Positions 11,155-21,925 of a DNA stretch of 64,000 nt are shown here, in pieces. The stretch covers positions 1 to 64,000 of the forward strand of contig JAKLMB010000038.1 in NCBI GenBank assembly GCA_022813625.1. The letters are read 5' to 3'. The translations under genes were made by a program, and so were the position numbers. The notes below the pieces were generated by a model. The model was not told the origin of the DNA and made no database searches. It saw only the letters and a program-made list of their open reading frames with translations. Within the stretch, counting starts at the first letter, position 1. Each line of letters starts with the position of its first letter. The DNA is from Aaosphaeria pasadenensis. Lineage: Eukaryota > Ascomycota > Dothideomycetes > Pleosporales.

Positions 11155-11799
11155 CTATGGCTTGTCCATACAATGCCTCACTGCCATGAGGGAGCTGGAT
11201 GGATGTTCGCGACGCCTCTTCTCTCTCCTCAAGGAGAACGGAAAAAGATGAACGTGTTTGGTTCCTTTGGGGTATATAAGTACTCGTTTGTATGCGGCCG
11301 GGGGAGAATAGTAATCGGAGTTCGCCCGCGCTTTATAGCCTTTGTTCTTAGGCTGCTTCTCCGTCCATGTGGCGATGGTAGTCGGGGGTTTGTCCGGAAC
11401 ACGTAGATCCACTGCCTGGCTGCGTAGCGTTTGATCCATTGCCTTGCTGCGTATCGTTCGATCTATTGCCTGTATGTGTAGGGGTTGGTTCGATTTCCTC
11501 AATCTCTCATACAACGAAAAGGGAGAGGAGGAAAAACGAAGATCCATCTCTTCTGATTTGGTGTATATTCCCGGATGTGTATACGTCATGAAGAGCCATC
11601 GAAGCTCAACCGCGCTTCCGAACATTGTCTGCAGGTCTACTGTCCATTCGGGCGGTGAGGAGCGGACAGAGAGCGAGATTGAACTTTCTCTTCTTCTATG
11701 TATATAATTTCGATGTCTGTTCGTGCGGTCGTTGGGAAGATGAGGGAAATGAGGCGTCTGCGCAACGGTCTTTTTTTCCCTCGTCTCTTCTCTGCACAC
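11155..11799 (-). pseudogene. Orphan open frame, 214 codons
   Basis: The longest uninterrupted - strand frame in the northern half of the island. It is basic, with few family-like features. It contains a 9-residue tandem (DRTIRSKAM, DQTLRSQAV) encoded by 27-bp repeats near 11395-11475, and the segment VDLQTMFGSAVELRWLFMTY. Its first codon is an ATG, but the region is repeat-derived, and no homologous family or splice site supports a gene. It may be a remnant or a rapidly evolving orphan. Confidence 0.25.
11395..11475. repeat. 27-bp degenerate tandem repeat, about three copies
   Basis: The units at 11422 and 11449 align as GCGTAGCGTTTGATCCATTG and GCGTATCGTTCGATCTATTG, and a weaker copy precedes them. 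The period of 27 again conserves the - strand reading frame. Confidence 0.8.
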
Positions 11800-12130
11800 A
11801 AAACGCGCGAGCGTAAAAGTCTCCAGGCGTTAGCGAACAAAGTCGCTCACCGTTTTGAAGGCATGTTCCAGGGGTTTCCCAGTCGTAGAAGGGATAGGTG
11901 GGTGTCCGCGAGATCTCTTCCTCCCTCGTGAAACAAAAAGAGCGGCAAAAGAACAGATTTGGATCTTGTTTGGTTCTGGTTATATAGCTTCCAGATTTGT
12001 TCGTTCAGTCGTCAAGACGATGGATGACTTGTCCGTATCATCTCCTTCTCCTCCTTCGTATCTCTCTGAACACGAACTGCGCGAGCATAATGTCTTCAGC
12101 AGCAAGCGACCAGAGGCGCTCACGGTGTTG
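11690..12130. repeat. Direct repeat pair, period about 285 bp
   Basis: TGTTCGTGCGGTCGTTGGGA near 11710 pairs with TTTGTTCGTTCAGTCGTCAA near 11997. Further on, TCTCTGCACACAAAACGCGC pairs with TCTCTGAACACGAACTGCGC. Each follows a TATATA-type core. Confidence 0.7.
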
Positions 12131-12235
12131 AAGTCCGTCTTGAGCATTTGATAGTTGGCAGGTGATCGGACTGTTCTTCTCGGTTTATCTCTTCCTCTCG
12201 AGGTAAAGGTCGAAGAGAAATACGATATTAGATTC

Positions 12236-12354
12236 TTGTTCAGTATGTGGATGAGATGTTCATGTCCTTGCTGACTGAGGAACTTCGTCATGATGTCAGC
12301 TACATTGTCCTGTGTACACGCCCGGTGTGTTGTGATGGCTTTCGTGTCATTCAC
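12236..12354 (-). mobile_element. Possible Ty1/copia RNase H tail remnant
   Basis: The - strand reads TQDNVADIMTKFLSQQ followed by GHEHLIHILN. The pattern -ADI-TK-L- near the end of an open frame is typical of the C-terminus of Ty1/copia reverse transcriptase/RNase H polyproteins. No integrase, reverse transcriptase or LTRs are seen nearby, so at most this is a short relic. The resemblance rests on about 20 residues. Confidence 0.35.
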
Positions 12355-12425
12355 TTTTTCTTCGAGTGGTTATATACCTCGAGCTTTGCGCGTAAGGAGA
12401 TGGTGCAAGTTCCCCACACACCTCT

Positions 12426-12842
12426 TCATAAACCTTGTCTCTTGTCGGCCAAGAAAACCACGCGAACCATAAGGCATAGAACAGAAGCGCCTACTAAAAG
12501 AATAACGCCGAGCCCGAGGGCTAATGGAGTCTTTTGCACTGTTGTAATATACTGCCATGGCTTTGCCAGTGTCGTCGGTGGTGGAATGCCCTGGTCTGCC
12601 GTCGACTGCAGGAGAAATGTCGACCTACCATCGCTTCCTCCTTGACCCAGCCCAGCCATTATAGCGAAGATAGACCCAAAGAAGATGTTTGCCCCTCGGG
12701 CCAAACTGCTCTCGTTGAATAGGCTATCGCTCGATTGGTCGATGCTCAGATATGTGAGGATACTCAATAAATTATCGCTCCATCGATCAATGTTTGATTC
12801 GGGTGGGTGGTGAACGAGCGTCCACAGGATCTCTCCCTCCAT
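12426..12842 (-). pseudogene. Orphan open frame with two hydrophobic segments
   Basis: A 138-codon frame begins with an ATG and contains FFGSIFAIMAGLGQGG and, near its end, LALGLGVILLVGASVLCLM, followed by basic residues: a plausible membrane segment with a positive-inside tail. No family recognised. It ends just upstream of the copia-like tail on the same strand. It may be the 3' part of a decayed gene. Confidence 0.3.
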
Positions 12843-13017
12843 CGGGACAGGAAGATCGACGAGAAGAACAAGAAATGGACTCGTCTTATCCTCTTTCTCC
12901 TCCTATCTTTCTCGATGCCGTATGCGAGATCGTGTGTGCACTCGCGTCCAAAATGTTGGTTGATCTCGGTAGTTGGGTCGGAAGCGTACCGGTGGAGTCT
13001 GTCAGCATTCAAGGATA

Positions 13018-13779
13018 TTACTTGAGCTCTGCTCGCCGTCGAGCAGATGTTTCGTTCAGATATCTCCCTCTCGACCAACGAAACGAAGAATGAGAGAAGG
13101 GACGAACCTCCTCGTGTCTTCCTGTGTATATAATTGTATATATAGGCTCGGGAGAAGTAGTCATCGGAGGCATCCATGATGCCAGCAGGAACGTCTTGTC
13201 CTGTTCGAAGATGCCTCGTTCGTCACCAAAGGGTGGTTTTTGAACACTGTGCCGCTTCTCCCTCCTGCGATCGATTGACCAAAAAAAACGAAGGAATATG
13301 AATTGCCTCCGGCTTTGGATATAAAGGTGGGCTCTAGGTATAAAGGTAGGCTTTGGGTATATATAAAGGTGGGTGTATATAAATCGGGAAGATTGGGTAG
13401 TGGAGTCGCACATGAAATGACCCCAGCAGACCCGTCTTGTCCTGTTCGAAGATGCCTCGTTCGTCATCAAGGAGATGCGATACTCCTCATCAATGCCCTG
13501 AGGTGCCTGGACGAATCTTGGGTCCGTTATGGTAGTCGTAGCTGTTGGATTCGCCGTTGTGCCGGATGGGCCCGTGGCCAATACGTCGTAAATCCGTTCG
13601 GTGGGTCGGGATTGTCCGATCACTTGGGGTGAGCTGCAAGCCTGTTCGACTACGCTTTCGAACGGGGGAAGAACTCGGGTTCGAATGAAATCAGAGTGAT
13701 TCTCGTTCAAGAATGTGCTGAGAGGATCAGCCTGAGTAGACGGGTCACTCTCGATCGATCGACAACTCCGGACAACCAT
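13018..13779 (-). pseudogene. Orphan open frame, 253 codons, spanning two repeat copies
   Basis: The first 115 codons read like real protein (STFLNENHSDFIRTRVLPPF, then SRPTERIYDVLATGPSG). The rest runs through two copies of a 34-bp identical repeat (13192-13225 and 13433-13466, 241 bp apart) and TATATA-rich sequence. The two copies are read in different frames, which argues that a frame shift has occurred in one unit: DERGIFEQDKT appears in the in-register reading of both. No domain recognised. Confidence 0.35.
13313..13390. repeat. Short tandem repeat around TATAAAGGTGGG
   Basis: About four degenerate units of roughly 20 bp, each with (A/T)TATAAAGGT(G/A)GG, end in TATATAAATCGGG. It is the densest cluster of TATA-like words in the island. 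Confidence 0.8.
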
Positions 13780-14063
13780 CAGCTATAGAGGTCGTTGCCG
13801 TTTCTGAAGACATATGGCCTCTTTGAGGTTCAAGATCCGTCAAGGAGATGAGATGAAGTGACTACAACACCTCTTCTAGCGGAAGGTCCCAGTGCAAAAC
13901 AGAAAAGGAAAAACCAGAAATTCGGAACTCCTTCTCTCGCTGTATATAGGAGCAGGTGTATAAGCAGGACAGCACTTGCTATCAAAGGCGCCCAGTGTGC
14001 CCCGAACCCACCCACCATCACATCACCGTGGAACTACAACCAAGCTAACCCCAGAGCATAGCT

Positions 14064-15029
14064 CTACATGGTGACCAGTTCCTCAGCAAGCCATACGACC
14101 CGCCCCTTTCGCGCTACTGCGTTCTCTTCGAACACGACGACGCCGGCATCGCCATCGCCGAATTCGTCTATGGACGCCGCGGGAGAGGCATTCGTGGGAG
14201 TATGCGATGCCGGAGACGGGATGGCATGGTGATCAACTGGGATTCGGGCTAGCGACGATGAAGTGTATAGGCGCGGTTGTCGCGGTTCAGAGGGTGATAT
14301 CGTGGGAAGAGGCGGCGACATTGGTATCGAGAGATCGGTGGGTGCTAGCGGTGAAGTTGAGACGGGAAGGTTTTGGAAACTGGGAGGCTTTGTTCTTCGA
14401 GTCGATGTAGTTCTATTGGAGTCTCTTCCGACGGACGGGAGTGAAGTAGTCGTGAAGAGGGATATATCTAGTCCTATTGGAGAGCCTAGGTCTGGTGTCT
14501 ATGTTCCATTGTTAGTGTCACGGTTTATCGAAGAAGGGAGGCGAAAGAGAGAAGAGGAAATGGGAGCTTGTTGGATACGTACCTCCAGACAGTATTTCTC
14601 TGTGTATGCGCTCGATGCCGAGGAAACGATTGGTGGTGTCAGCGATGTCCCGTATATACTCCTAATATCCTCATGCTGAGAAGAGGATGAAGTATTCTTC
14701 GAATTTGGCTTGCCAGTCGGATCATTCTTCTCCTTCGTATGCTTCCTCTCGCGGTTGAGAATCGTATCGTGTAGAGCTTCCAGAAAGAAAGCCATACCTT
14801 TGGCGCTTCGTCTCCAAAGCTTCTTCAAGCAGCTCTTGAAGCGACACCATCTGCCGTGGTGTTCAGTTGATGTTGAGTAGGGGACGAAGGCTACCGTTGT
14901 TGGTGGACAGGATCCGACTTTAGGTTTCTCCGATGGCAGAACGGGAGAAAGAGAAGAGCCAACTGAGGAGGGAATAGTCGGTACCGAGTTGAACGATGCT
15001 GGTGATGGGGTTCCAGAGGTTGCAACCAT
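14064..15029 (-). CDS. Orphan Ser/Thr/Pro-rich protein, spliced
   Basis: Two exons, 15029-14583 and 14498-14064, are joined by an 84-base intron with donor GTACGT, branch CACTAAC and acceptor CATAG. The frame is kept and gives 293 residues from an ATG at 15029. A basic amphipathic stretch (CRFKSCLKKLWRRSAKGMAF) is followed by Ser/Pro-rich sequence after HEDIRSIYGTSL. The end is acidic, then basic (EFGDGDAGVVVFEENA, ARKGRVVWLAEELVTM). No domain recognised. The good splice signals and the open second exon support a real gene at the edge of the repeat island, but the upstream DNA (15.1-15.7 kb) also has open - strand frames, so the 5' end is uncertain. + strand frames over 14060-14410 are shadows of this gene. 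Confidence 0.45.
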
Positions 15030-16827
15030 CGTGGGCGTCTTTGACTAAGGAGTGCTCGTGAAGCAGGGAAAGTGCGTTGGGATCCAGCGGAAAATTGTGC
15101 TTCAAGAGTGTATATATGTGGTATATATGATGATGATAGAAGAAGGCTGGAAGGAGGCGAGAAAAGGTGTTTAATAGTTATCAGAAATTGGTCGTGAAGT
15201 TTGCAGCGAATATTGCCATGCAGGTGTTGATGATCATTCGGATAGGGTAATCGTTCGAAAACATCTGAAAAGATGGAAGCACCTGATGGTTGCTTTGGAA
15301 AGTCGGAAGATTGTTCCATTGTTGGTATCGATTGCCCAGTTGTAGACAGAAACAAACCGCAGTTTTTTGACATTGGTTCTCTGTACCAACGGTGTTGTGC
15401 AGTGATTGCTCGTAGCGGGTGATTTGGGTTCTTTGATGATGCATTCCGAGGGCAAACAAGTCGATAAATATACTTGTCCTTTGTATGAGAAATCTCGCGT
15501 ATAATGAAATTATGTGGAGACTTGGTCCCCAATACTTTGCCGTCAAGCGTCGTCAAGCACAGATAACTATGCAGTCTGGCTTGGAGACAAGTTTTATCGG
15601 AATCTGACATTTTTAGTCGCATATGCACGATGTCGTTGGAGCACGTCCAAACAAACGTCCAATAGACTATCAGGAATGAAGACAATTGCGACTTGTGCCT
15701 CTTTTAGGCTTGAATACTGCGCCATAGTTCTTGCATAGCGTTTCTAGGCAGCAATTCAAGTGGACTCTAAAGCATATGCCAGTACCTGCTATCACCATGT
15801 TCAAACCCGTGCTTCGTCAGGAGGAGTGTTCTAAAATTCAATAACAAAAATGGCGTAGTGTTTGATATGCAGTGTGTTCCAACCCGAGACTCCGCGTCGA
15901 CAGATGCTTCTGGAAGAGAACTAGACGGTTGTGTGCTATTACCAGCATGTCGTCCATGCCATAGCCTTGCAGAATTTAGACAAAGCGAGATAGACGACAA
16001 CTCATAATTGGATCAAATAAGCTTTCGCCATTCGTGCCAAAAGCCGAAACTAGACAAAGCACAGTCCAATCCATGGACAGCTGTTCACTGCACATTTCCC
16101 AAGAAATAGAATCTGTTTAACAAATGCATCTCCTTTTCACAATCTTTTACGCACGATTTCAAAGTCTGGATCCAAAAGTGGGTGCCTAGTTATGCCGAGC
16201 TTTGGAAACAAACTTTGCAACCCAGACATCACCACTTTTCTTTTTCCAGCCAGACAACGGAAAACCGGCATGTGCATTCAATCAACTTGGATTCCCTATC
16301 TGGGAAAACCATCTTGTATGTCGCCGTTATGCATATTCTCCTGAGAAAGTCCTAAGTCATTACGTTCGACGTCGAGCAACACGCCCATTGCATGATCAGG
16401 ATCAACAGGCCGGTCACCACACCCCACAGCACTCACGTCCGATTGCTTTTATTTCCGCAGGCAATTCCCCATCCTACACCCCACAAATACGCTAAGAGCG
16501 GAAATATGTGGGTACGCGTCGATGTCGTGTGGAGGATGCAAGGGAGGAAGGGAACCGACTAACGTCGAATGGGGTTAATGATCGGCGGGTAGACGGATAA
16601 GATAGTCCTGGGTTGCCTTGGACGAGCTTGAATCTCTGGGAGGGAGAATGCGGGATTGCCTTGGTTAATCGAATTGATGGTTTGGAAGGAGAGGAGGAGC
16701 GGTGTGTATAAGATGTGCGCGGTTCTCCGACACGGAGAGTTGGTAAATGCTGTGAACGACTCTTGAGTTCAGTGAGGATAAGGTTTATTAACCGCAAGAG
16801 ATATTTAGAGATTGATAATATTGCATG
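15030..16827. other. Region without a convincing gene
   Basis: - strand frames at 15181-15546 and 14891-15685 overlap in different registers and contain protein-like pieces (HNFIIREISHTKDKYIYRLV), but no start, splice site or family. From 15.7 to 16.8 kb is the transporter promoter side; nothing recognised. Confidence 0.45.
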
Positions 16828-18546
16828 ATGGGTTGTTTTCCGGAGTTCAGAGGGCGGACGTTGTATACACTCATGAAGATAGTGTGTGGTACTTCGTTCA
16901 TGATGTATGGCGTAAGTCCCACCATGAAGCGAAATCATATCCACAACTCTCAGGTACGCGCATACTTATGAAGCTGTATAGTACGATGCCGGCGTACTTG
17001 GAGGCGTACTCCTCCACCCACCATTCCTCAACGCCATCGGCAACCCAAAAGACGTCTGGACGATCCCCATGATAACCGCCTCGTACGATCTCGCAGCATG
17101 CGTGACCGCCGTCGGCATCGCCTTCTTCACCTTCAACATCGGCCGCCGCGGCACCATCATCATGGGCAACGTCGCCGCGATAATCGGATCTGTGATTCAA
17201 GCTGCATCCTACTCGGTGCCTCAGCTGATCGTCGGCCGACTCTGCACTGGCTTCGCGATCGGTTGCATCAGCTCGGCAGTGCCTACGTACCTCAGCGAGA
17301 CGGGGATAGAGATTGGAGACCGCGGGCCGGCGAATGCATTGAATGCTATTTTGCTTATTAGTGGAGTGCCGCTGGCGTACTGGGTTGACTATGGGTTCAC
17401 GAAGATGGATAATCAGGCGTCCTGGAGAGTGCCGATTATTTTTCAGTGCATATTTGCTTTCTTCTCTGGCGGGACGATGTGGTTTTTGCCTGGTAAGTAT
17501 TGCTGCGAGCGTTAGTGCAGAAGTTATGTCAAGTCAAAAGTACTGATGTTGGCTAGATACGCCGCGATGGTACTACGCTCGAAATCGATGGGAAGAAGGC
17601 GATGCCGTTCTTGCGCGTCTCAACGATGCCCCGGTTGAGTCCGAGAAGGTGCAAGCTACCAGGCGTGAGATCCTTGGAGCAATTGAAGCAGAACTGGAGG
17701 CGAATTCGAGCTTGCATTGGAAGCAATTCTTGACGATGGGCATCGTCGATAACACTAGGATGAAGATTGTGAGAAGACTTTGCATGTGCTTCTGGCTTCC
17801 CATGATCCGCGAATGGATGGGCTCAAGTCTGATTGCCTACTACAGTAAGTCTATGACAGCGAGAAAGAATATTGAAAGTGAGTCAGAGTGCTAACAAAGC
17901 CACAGGCTCCGTCATTCTCTCCAAAGTGACTGACCCCCATCTCGTCTCCCTGATCGCCGGGGTACTCAATACCTTCTTCGCACTCGGCTGCGTGCCACTC
18001 TACTTCACCATTGAACGCGTAGGCCGACGCTCCGTCCTGCTCTACGGCGCAATCGCCATGACAATTCTAATCTCCATCTTCACCGTACTCGTCGCGATCT
18101 CCCCAACGCAAGCGATACGCTGGGCGGCCGTAGCAGTCATCTTCCTCTTCCTCTTCGTCTTCGGGTACGCATGGCAGGGCTGCGTGTGGCTCTACTGCGC
18201 GGAAATCGCACCTCTAGAGTACCGCCATATCGGCGGTGCGGCGACCGCGTTTGGAGAGTGGCTCATGACTTTTATTACAGTGTTTGCTGGTCCGATAGGA
18301 TTCGATCAGGTTGGATGGTACTTCTGGCTGTGGGTTATCTCGGGTAACGTCATTGCTATTATTTTTGTCTTCTTGCTTTGTCCGGAGACAGGCGGGAAGA
18401 CGCTTGAGCAGGTGGATTATTTATTTGTGAACAAGGGGTTTGCAGGATTGAGGAAGAATTTCGATATTGGGGACGAAGCATTGGATGTGTGGAAAGAGGA
18501 GAAGGTAAAGGCTGTGGTTATGGAAGAGAGGGTTGCGGAAAGATGA
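16828..18546 (+). CDS. MFS sugar transporter
   Basis: A 12-helix sugar:H+ symporter or facilitator of the plasma membrane, major facilitator superfamily. Exons 16828-16911, 16982-17492, 17557-17844 and 17906-18546 keep frame through introns with GTAAGT donors and give 507 residues. Family marks in order: YGYDAGVLGGV in helix 1 (spanning the first splice), FNIGRRGTIIMGN after helix 2, GRLCTGFAIG, PDTPRWYYARNRWEEGDAV (the PESPR-type motif), ERVGRRSVLLYGA in the second half and PETGGKTLEQVDYLF after the last helix. The start at 16828 gives MGCFPEFRGRTL, a typical short cytosolic N-terminus; the later ATG at 16873 would cut into helix 1. Substrate cannot be read from sequence. Confidence 0.9.
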
Positions 18547-19923
18547 ATGGAAGGCCCTATGTAGCAGAGGCTCTTTGATTTGCTTAGGTGTAGGTTGTAG
18601 CGGTAGAGTGTGACCAGTTGATTGACCTGAATTCTGGAATAGTCATCCACTTTGGAGAAACCAGTAGTATGCGATTTCGGATAGTGACAAAATGTCGATA
18701 CCAGATAATCGGAACAATCAAGTGGATACCACAACGGCCCCTTGTTGAATAACTACCAAGCCAAGAGAAAGAGAACTACCCTTTGTAGCGAACGATTAAC
18801 GCAATGAAGACGGACACGATCGATCGGTGTTGCGTACACGCGTTCAGTATTGACTGGAACATGCATCATGCAGACCAGAGGATCAAAGTTAAGGGGGAAT
18901 GTTGTTTTTGAGTGTGACAAAATTTGTGTCAGCGAATTCGTCGATAGTGACGATAGTAAATGGATTGATAATGTTGTTCCTGAGTGGCACCGTTAACCCT
19001 GTTAAAGGCCCAACATCGGGGGAATGACAATTGTCTAGAACCTCAAGGCCACATAAGAAAAAAGAACAACACCAGAAAAAACTATCGTGAGTTTGAGTTG
19101 AGGTTGATGAGATTTGATCCGAAAACGGAAGACGGTGGCACTGGTGCTTCCAATTTCCCGATTCGGTAATCCGAACCGTCCAATCTTCAAACCGTGTTCC
19201 AGTCGCAGTAGGAGGATCGAGTTTGGCCGTCGCACTTTGCAGTGTGAATCTCAGAATTGTAAGTCATTTTTAGTTGAATTCAGTTGTCTTTGGAGACCCC
19301 ACTTTCGCAGCCTTTCCCTCTATTGTACTCCGTTACCCCTCACGGAAAGGTCCCCACCACCACTCATCCATCTACCGCATTTGCGCTCTAGGAAGTGTCC
19401 TCGGCCCTCAGCCATTATTGCGGATGACTGACAACTCCCGGCCAAACTCACTGTCTGGCTGGATGTCGCTATTGATGGTGGAGCGCTTAGATGGCTGCTA
19501 CCGGTAATTGTTTGCGACGAGTCTAAACCGCCATACCCGTCTTGCCAGACGTGCCCAGTTGAGTCCGTCCAGTTGGGTAACCCAGGCCAGCCGCCGCACA
19601 AGTCAGAAAGTCATGCGACGGCTCTTGTGTTTACGTGTGCATTTGTGTTGTGTGTGTGTCCCATCTCCCGATCTGCCATTTATTGTCCCTGACCCCTCTT
19701 CTACTCTTCTGCCGTGACTTTCGTGATACCTTTTCTATTCTTCCTTCTTGACCTCCATTGCGCGCAGTGCAATTGATCGGCCAATTGTTCCATACGAAAA
19801 TAATACTCACGGAGATTGAGAGCCAGTTGAGCTGCCAATTCGCCCAATATGTCAGGTTAGTTCAGTTCAATAGCTCGTCGTTGGAGAGCGAGAGCGTAAA
19901 GGGCGTAGGAATTGGGATTGACA
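18547..19923. other. Intergenic region, transporter to DAK
   Basis: About 1.4 kb with only short frames. It holds the DAK promoter; a pyrimidine-rich section at 19640-19760 precedes the start. No gene, RNA or repeat recognised. Confidence 0.6.
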
Positions 19924-21800
19924 ATGCGCTCAGCCAAACATTTCATCAATGACCCTACCCACTTGGTCAACACAGCTCTTCTCGCAATTCCTTACACGAA
20001 TCCCGCTGTAGCATGCGACATCGACAACAAGATCATTCATATGCGCGGATCAGCGATCCGCAGCCCACAGGTTTCAATTGTTTCTGGCGGAGGCAGCGGT
20101 CATGAACCTTCATTTGCCTCTTTTGTAGGACACGGCCTGCTGTCAGGCGCAGTTGCAGGCACCATCTTCGCAAGCCCAAGTGCCGAACAGATCAGGAGAT
20201 GCATTCTGCACAGAGTGAGAAAAGACAAGGGAGTCTTAGTTGTGGTGATGCGATACACAGGTGATGTCCTCAATTTCGGCATGGCAGTGGAGAAAGCTAG
20301 ATCGCATGGGATCGAGACCGACATGGTGGTTGTTGGGGATGATGTTGGGGTTGGTCGCGAAAAAGGTGGAAAAGTGGGGAGGAGAGGGATTGCGGGGACT
20401 GTCCTTGTCCACAAGATCGCTGGAGCATTGGCGGCGCAAGGCGCAAGCTTGAAGGAGGTCACACAGGTCGCACAACTCACTGCCGATAATCTCGTCTCTA
20501 TCGGCTCCTCTCTATCGCACGTTCACGTCCCTGGACGAAGTGCAGATGTCGTTGCTGAGGATGAACTCAAGGAGGGAGAGGTCGAGATTGGCATGGGCAT
20601 TCACAATGAAGCCGGCTCAGAGCGAAAAGTCACAGATCTCCCCAACCTCGTTCAGACTATGTTGAAACACGCTCTTGATGCAAGCGACAAGGACCGAAAT
20701 TTCGTCAACATCTCTCATGAAGACGATGTGGTCCTGCTGGTGAACAACCTGGGTGGAGTTAGTCCTCTCGAGTTGGGCGGCATCACGAACGAGGTCATCC
20801 AACAGCTCGCCAAAGACTACAAGATCTCGCCGATCAGAATATTGTCAGGCACCTATATGACTAGCTTGAACGGCCTCGGCTTTTCCATTACCTTGTTGAA
20901 GGTCAAGGACACTGGTCTCGGGGCCGGAAAGTCTATGCTTGAGCTAATCGATGCACCTGCCGAGGCAAGCGGGTGGACAGCTGCCGTCACCAGCGATACC
21001 TGGGCCAGGCGACGAAGCTCCGCAAAGGAGGAAGAGCGTATCGTCGAGGAGGAAGTTCAGCCAAGCAACCTAAGATGTAAGTGTGCGACTCGTTGATCAA
21101 CCACGTCTTCCACTAACACCTTTCAGTTGACTATGCACATGCTAAATCAGCCTTGACAACGGCTCTGAATCGATTGATTGCCGCAGAGCCTGATATCACG
21201 AGGTACGACACAATTGTTGGTGATGGAGACTGCGGTATTGGATTGAAGCGAGGAGCCGAAGGTACGTCTCTTGATTAATATTGCCGCATGCAGAACGCTA
21301 ATTAGACCCTAGCAATCCTATCACAATTGGAGAAAGCGAAGACCACCGATGATGTGCTACTCTTCGTGAATAGCATAATCCAAGTCGTTGAGCTTGCAAT
21401 GGATGGAACTTCCGGAGCTATTTACGCCATCTTCTTGAATGCGCTTGCCCATGGTCTTCGCCAACAATCGCCATCCTCTCCACAGCCGGTCACGGCCGAA
21501 ATCTGGGGTAACGCTTTACAAACATCTCTCAAATCGCTGAGCAAATACACTCCTGCGCAACCGGGAGACCGTACATTGATGGATGCGCTCTACCCCTTTG
21601 TTGAGAACCTTTCGCAGTCTCGCAATATCGATTCGGCAGCAGAGGCTGCGGCGGAAGGAGCACGGGGAACACAGGGTATGAAGGCGAGCTTAGGACGAAC
21701 AGTTTATGTGGGTGGTGAAGGCTGGCAAGGGGTCCCGGATCCAGGAGCGCACGGATTGGCAGAATTGTTGCTTGGATTGAGCGAAGGGTTGAAAAAGTGA
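19924..21800 (+). CDS. DAK1: Dihydroxyacetone kinase (DhaK-DhaL, ATP-dependent)
   Basis: Phosphorylates dihydroxyacetone with ATP, detoxifying it and feeding it into glycolysis (glycerol dehydrogenase pathway). Exons 19924-21076, 21127-21261 and 21313-21800 give 591 residues, the normal length of the single-chain eukaryotic enzyme. The DhaK domain shows SGGGSGHEPS near 55 and GIHNEAGS with the substrate-binding His near 227. The C-terminal DhaL domain shows GDGDCGIGLKRGAE near 417 (Mg-ATP aspartates), DGTSGAIYAIFL and DALYPFV. The start ATG at 19924 gives MRSAKHFINDP, matching the family's FIND-P beginning; the open frame upstream of it has no other ATG. The 3' end faces SmD2 only 125 bp away. 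Paralogue (DAK1 or DAK2 type) not resolved. Confidence 0.94.
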
Positions 21801-21925
21801 TTTGTGTTCGATTTCAAGATAATATCCCGCTTCGGCGACCGTAATGTAGAATTTAGTGCCTGCAAAACTCCATTTTCGTAATCCAAAACTATGCAGCTCC
21901 TGGCATTTCCAACGCTTTTAACACC

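Larger units (their letters stand above)
7081..14055. repeat. Island of degenerate TATATA-cored tandem repeats with remnant - strand coding words
   Basis: Seen: about 25 short TATATA blocks lie in about 7 kb of balanced-composition DNA, commonly written GTGTATATATAT followed by a CG-rich word such as GCGCGTCGAA or CCGTCTTTGA. Flanks of different blocks are visibly homologous, with spacings of roughly 207-285 bp. Sub-families: 7081-8010 (four units), 8226-8600, 8621-8914, 9015-9325, 9214/9745, 10539-11035, 11690-12130 and 13140-13470. On the - strand the units share peptide words, among them VFDA(H/P)(I/L)YT, F-x-A-D-(I/V)-Y, QLCVPR(L/F)IQ, ISARPIIDT and LQWTxPVMxD. This suggests the DNA derives from, or still is, coding sequence. 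Frames are broken between units and conventional splice sites are scarce. It is not AT-rich, so RIP is unlikely. Origin and function are unknown. Confidence 0.7.

Noticed and set aside
7081..14055. CRISPR-like or RIP-mutated repeat array
   Set aside because: Repeats are long, degenerate and unevenly spaced with no constant spacer, the host is a eukaryote, and composition is not AT-skewed.
14060..14410. A possible + strand coding segment with a GTATGC...CTAG intron (GDQFLSKPYDPPLSRYC)
   Set aside because: The same bases are the last exon of a better-supported - strand gene with a clean intron and a longer open frame; the + strand reading is its shadow.
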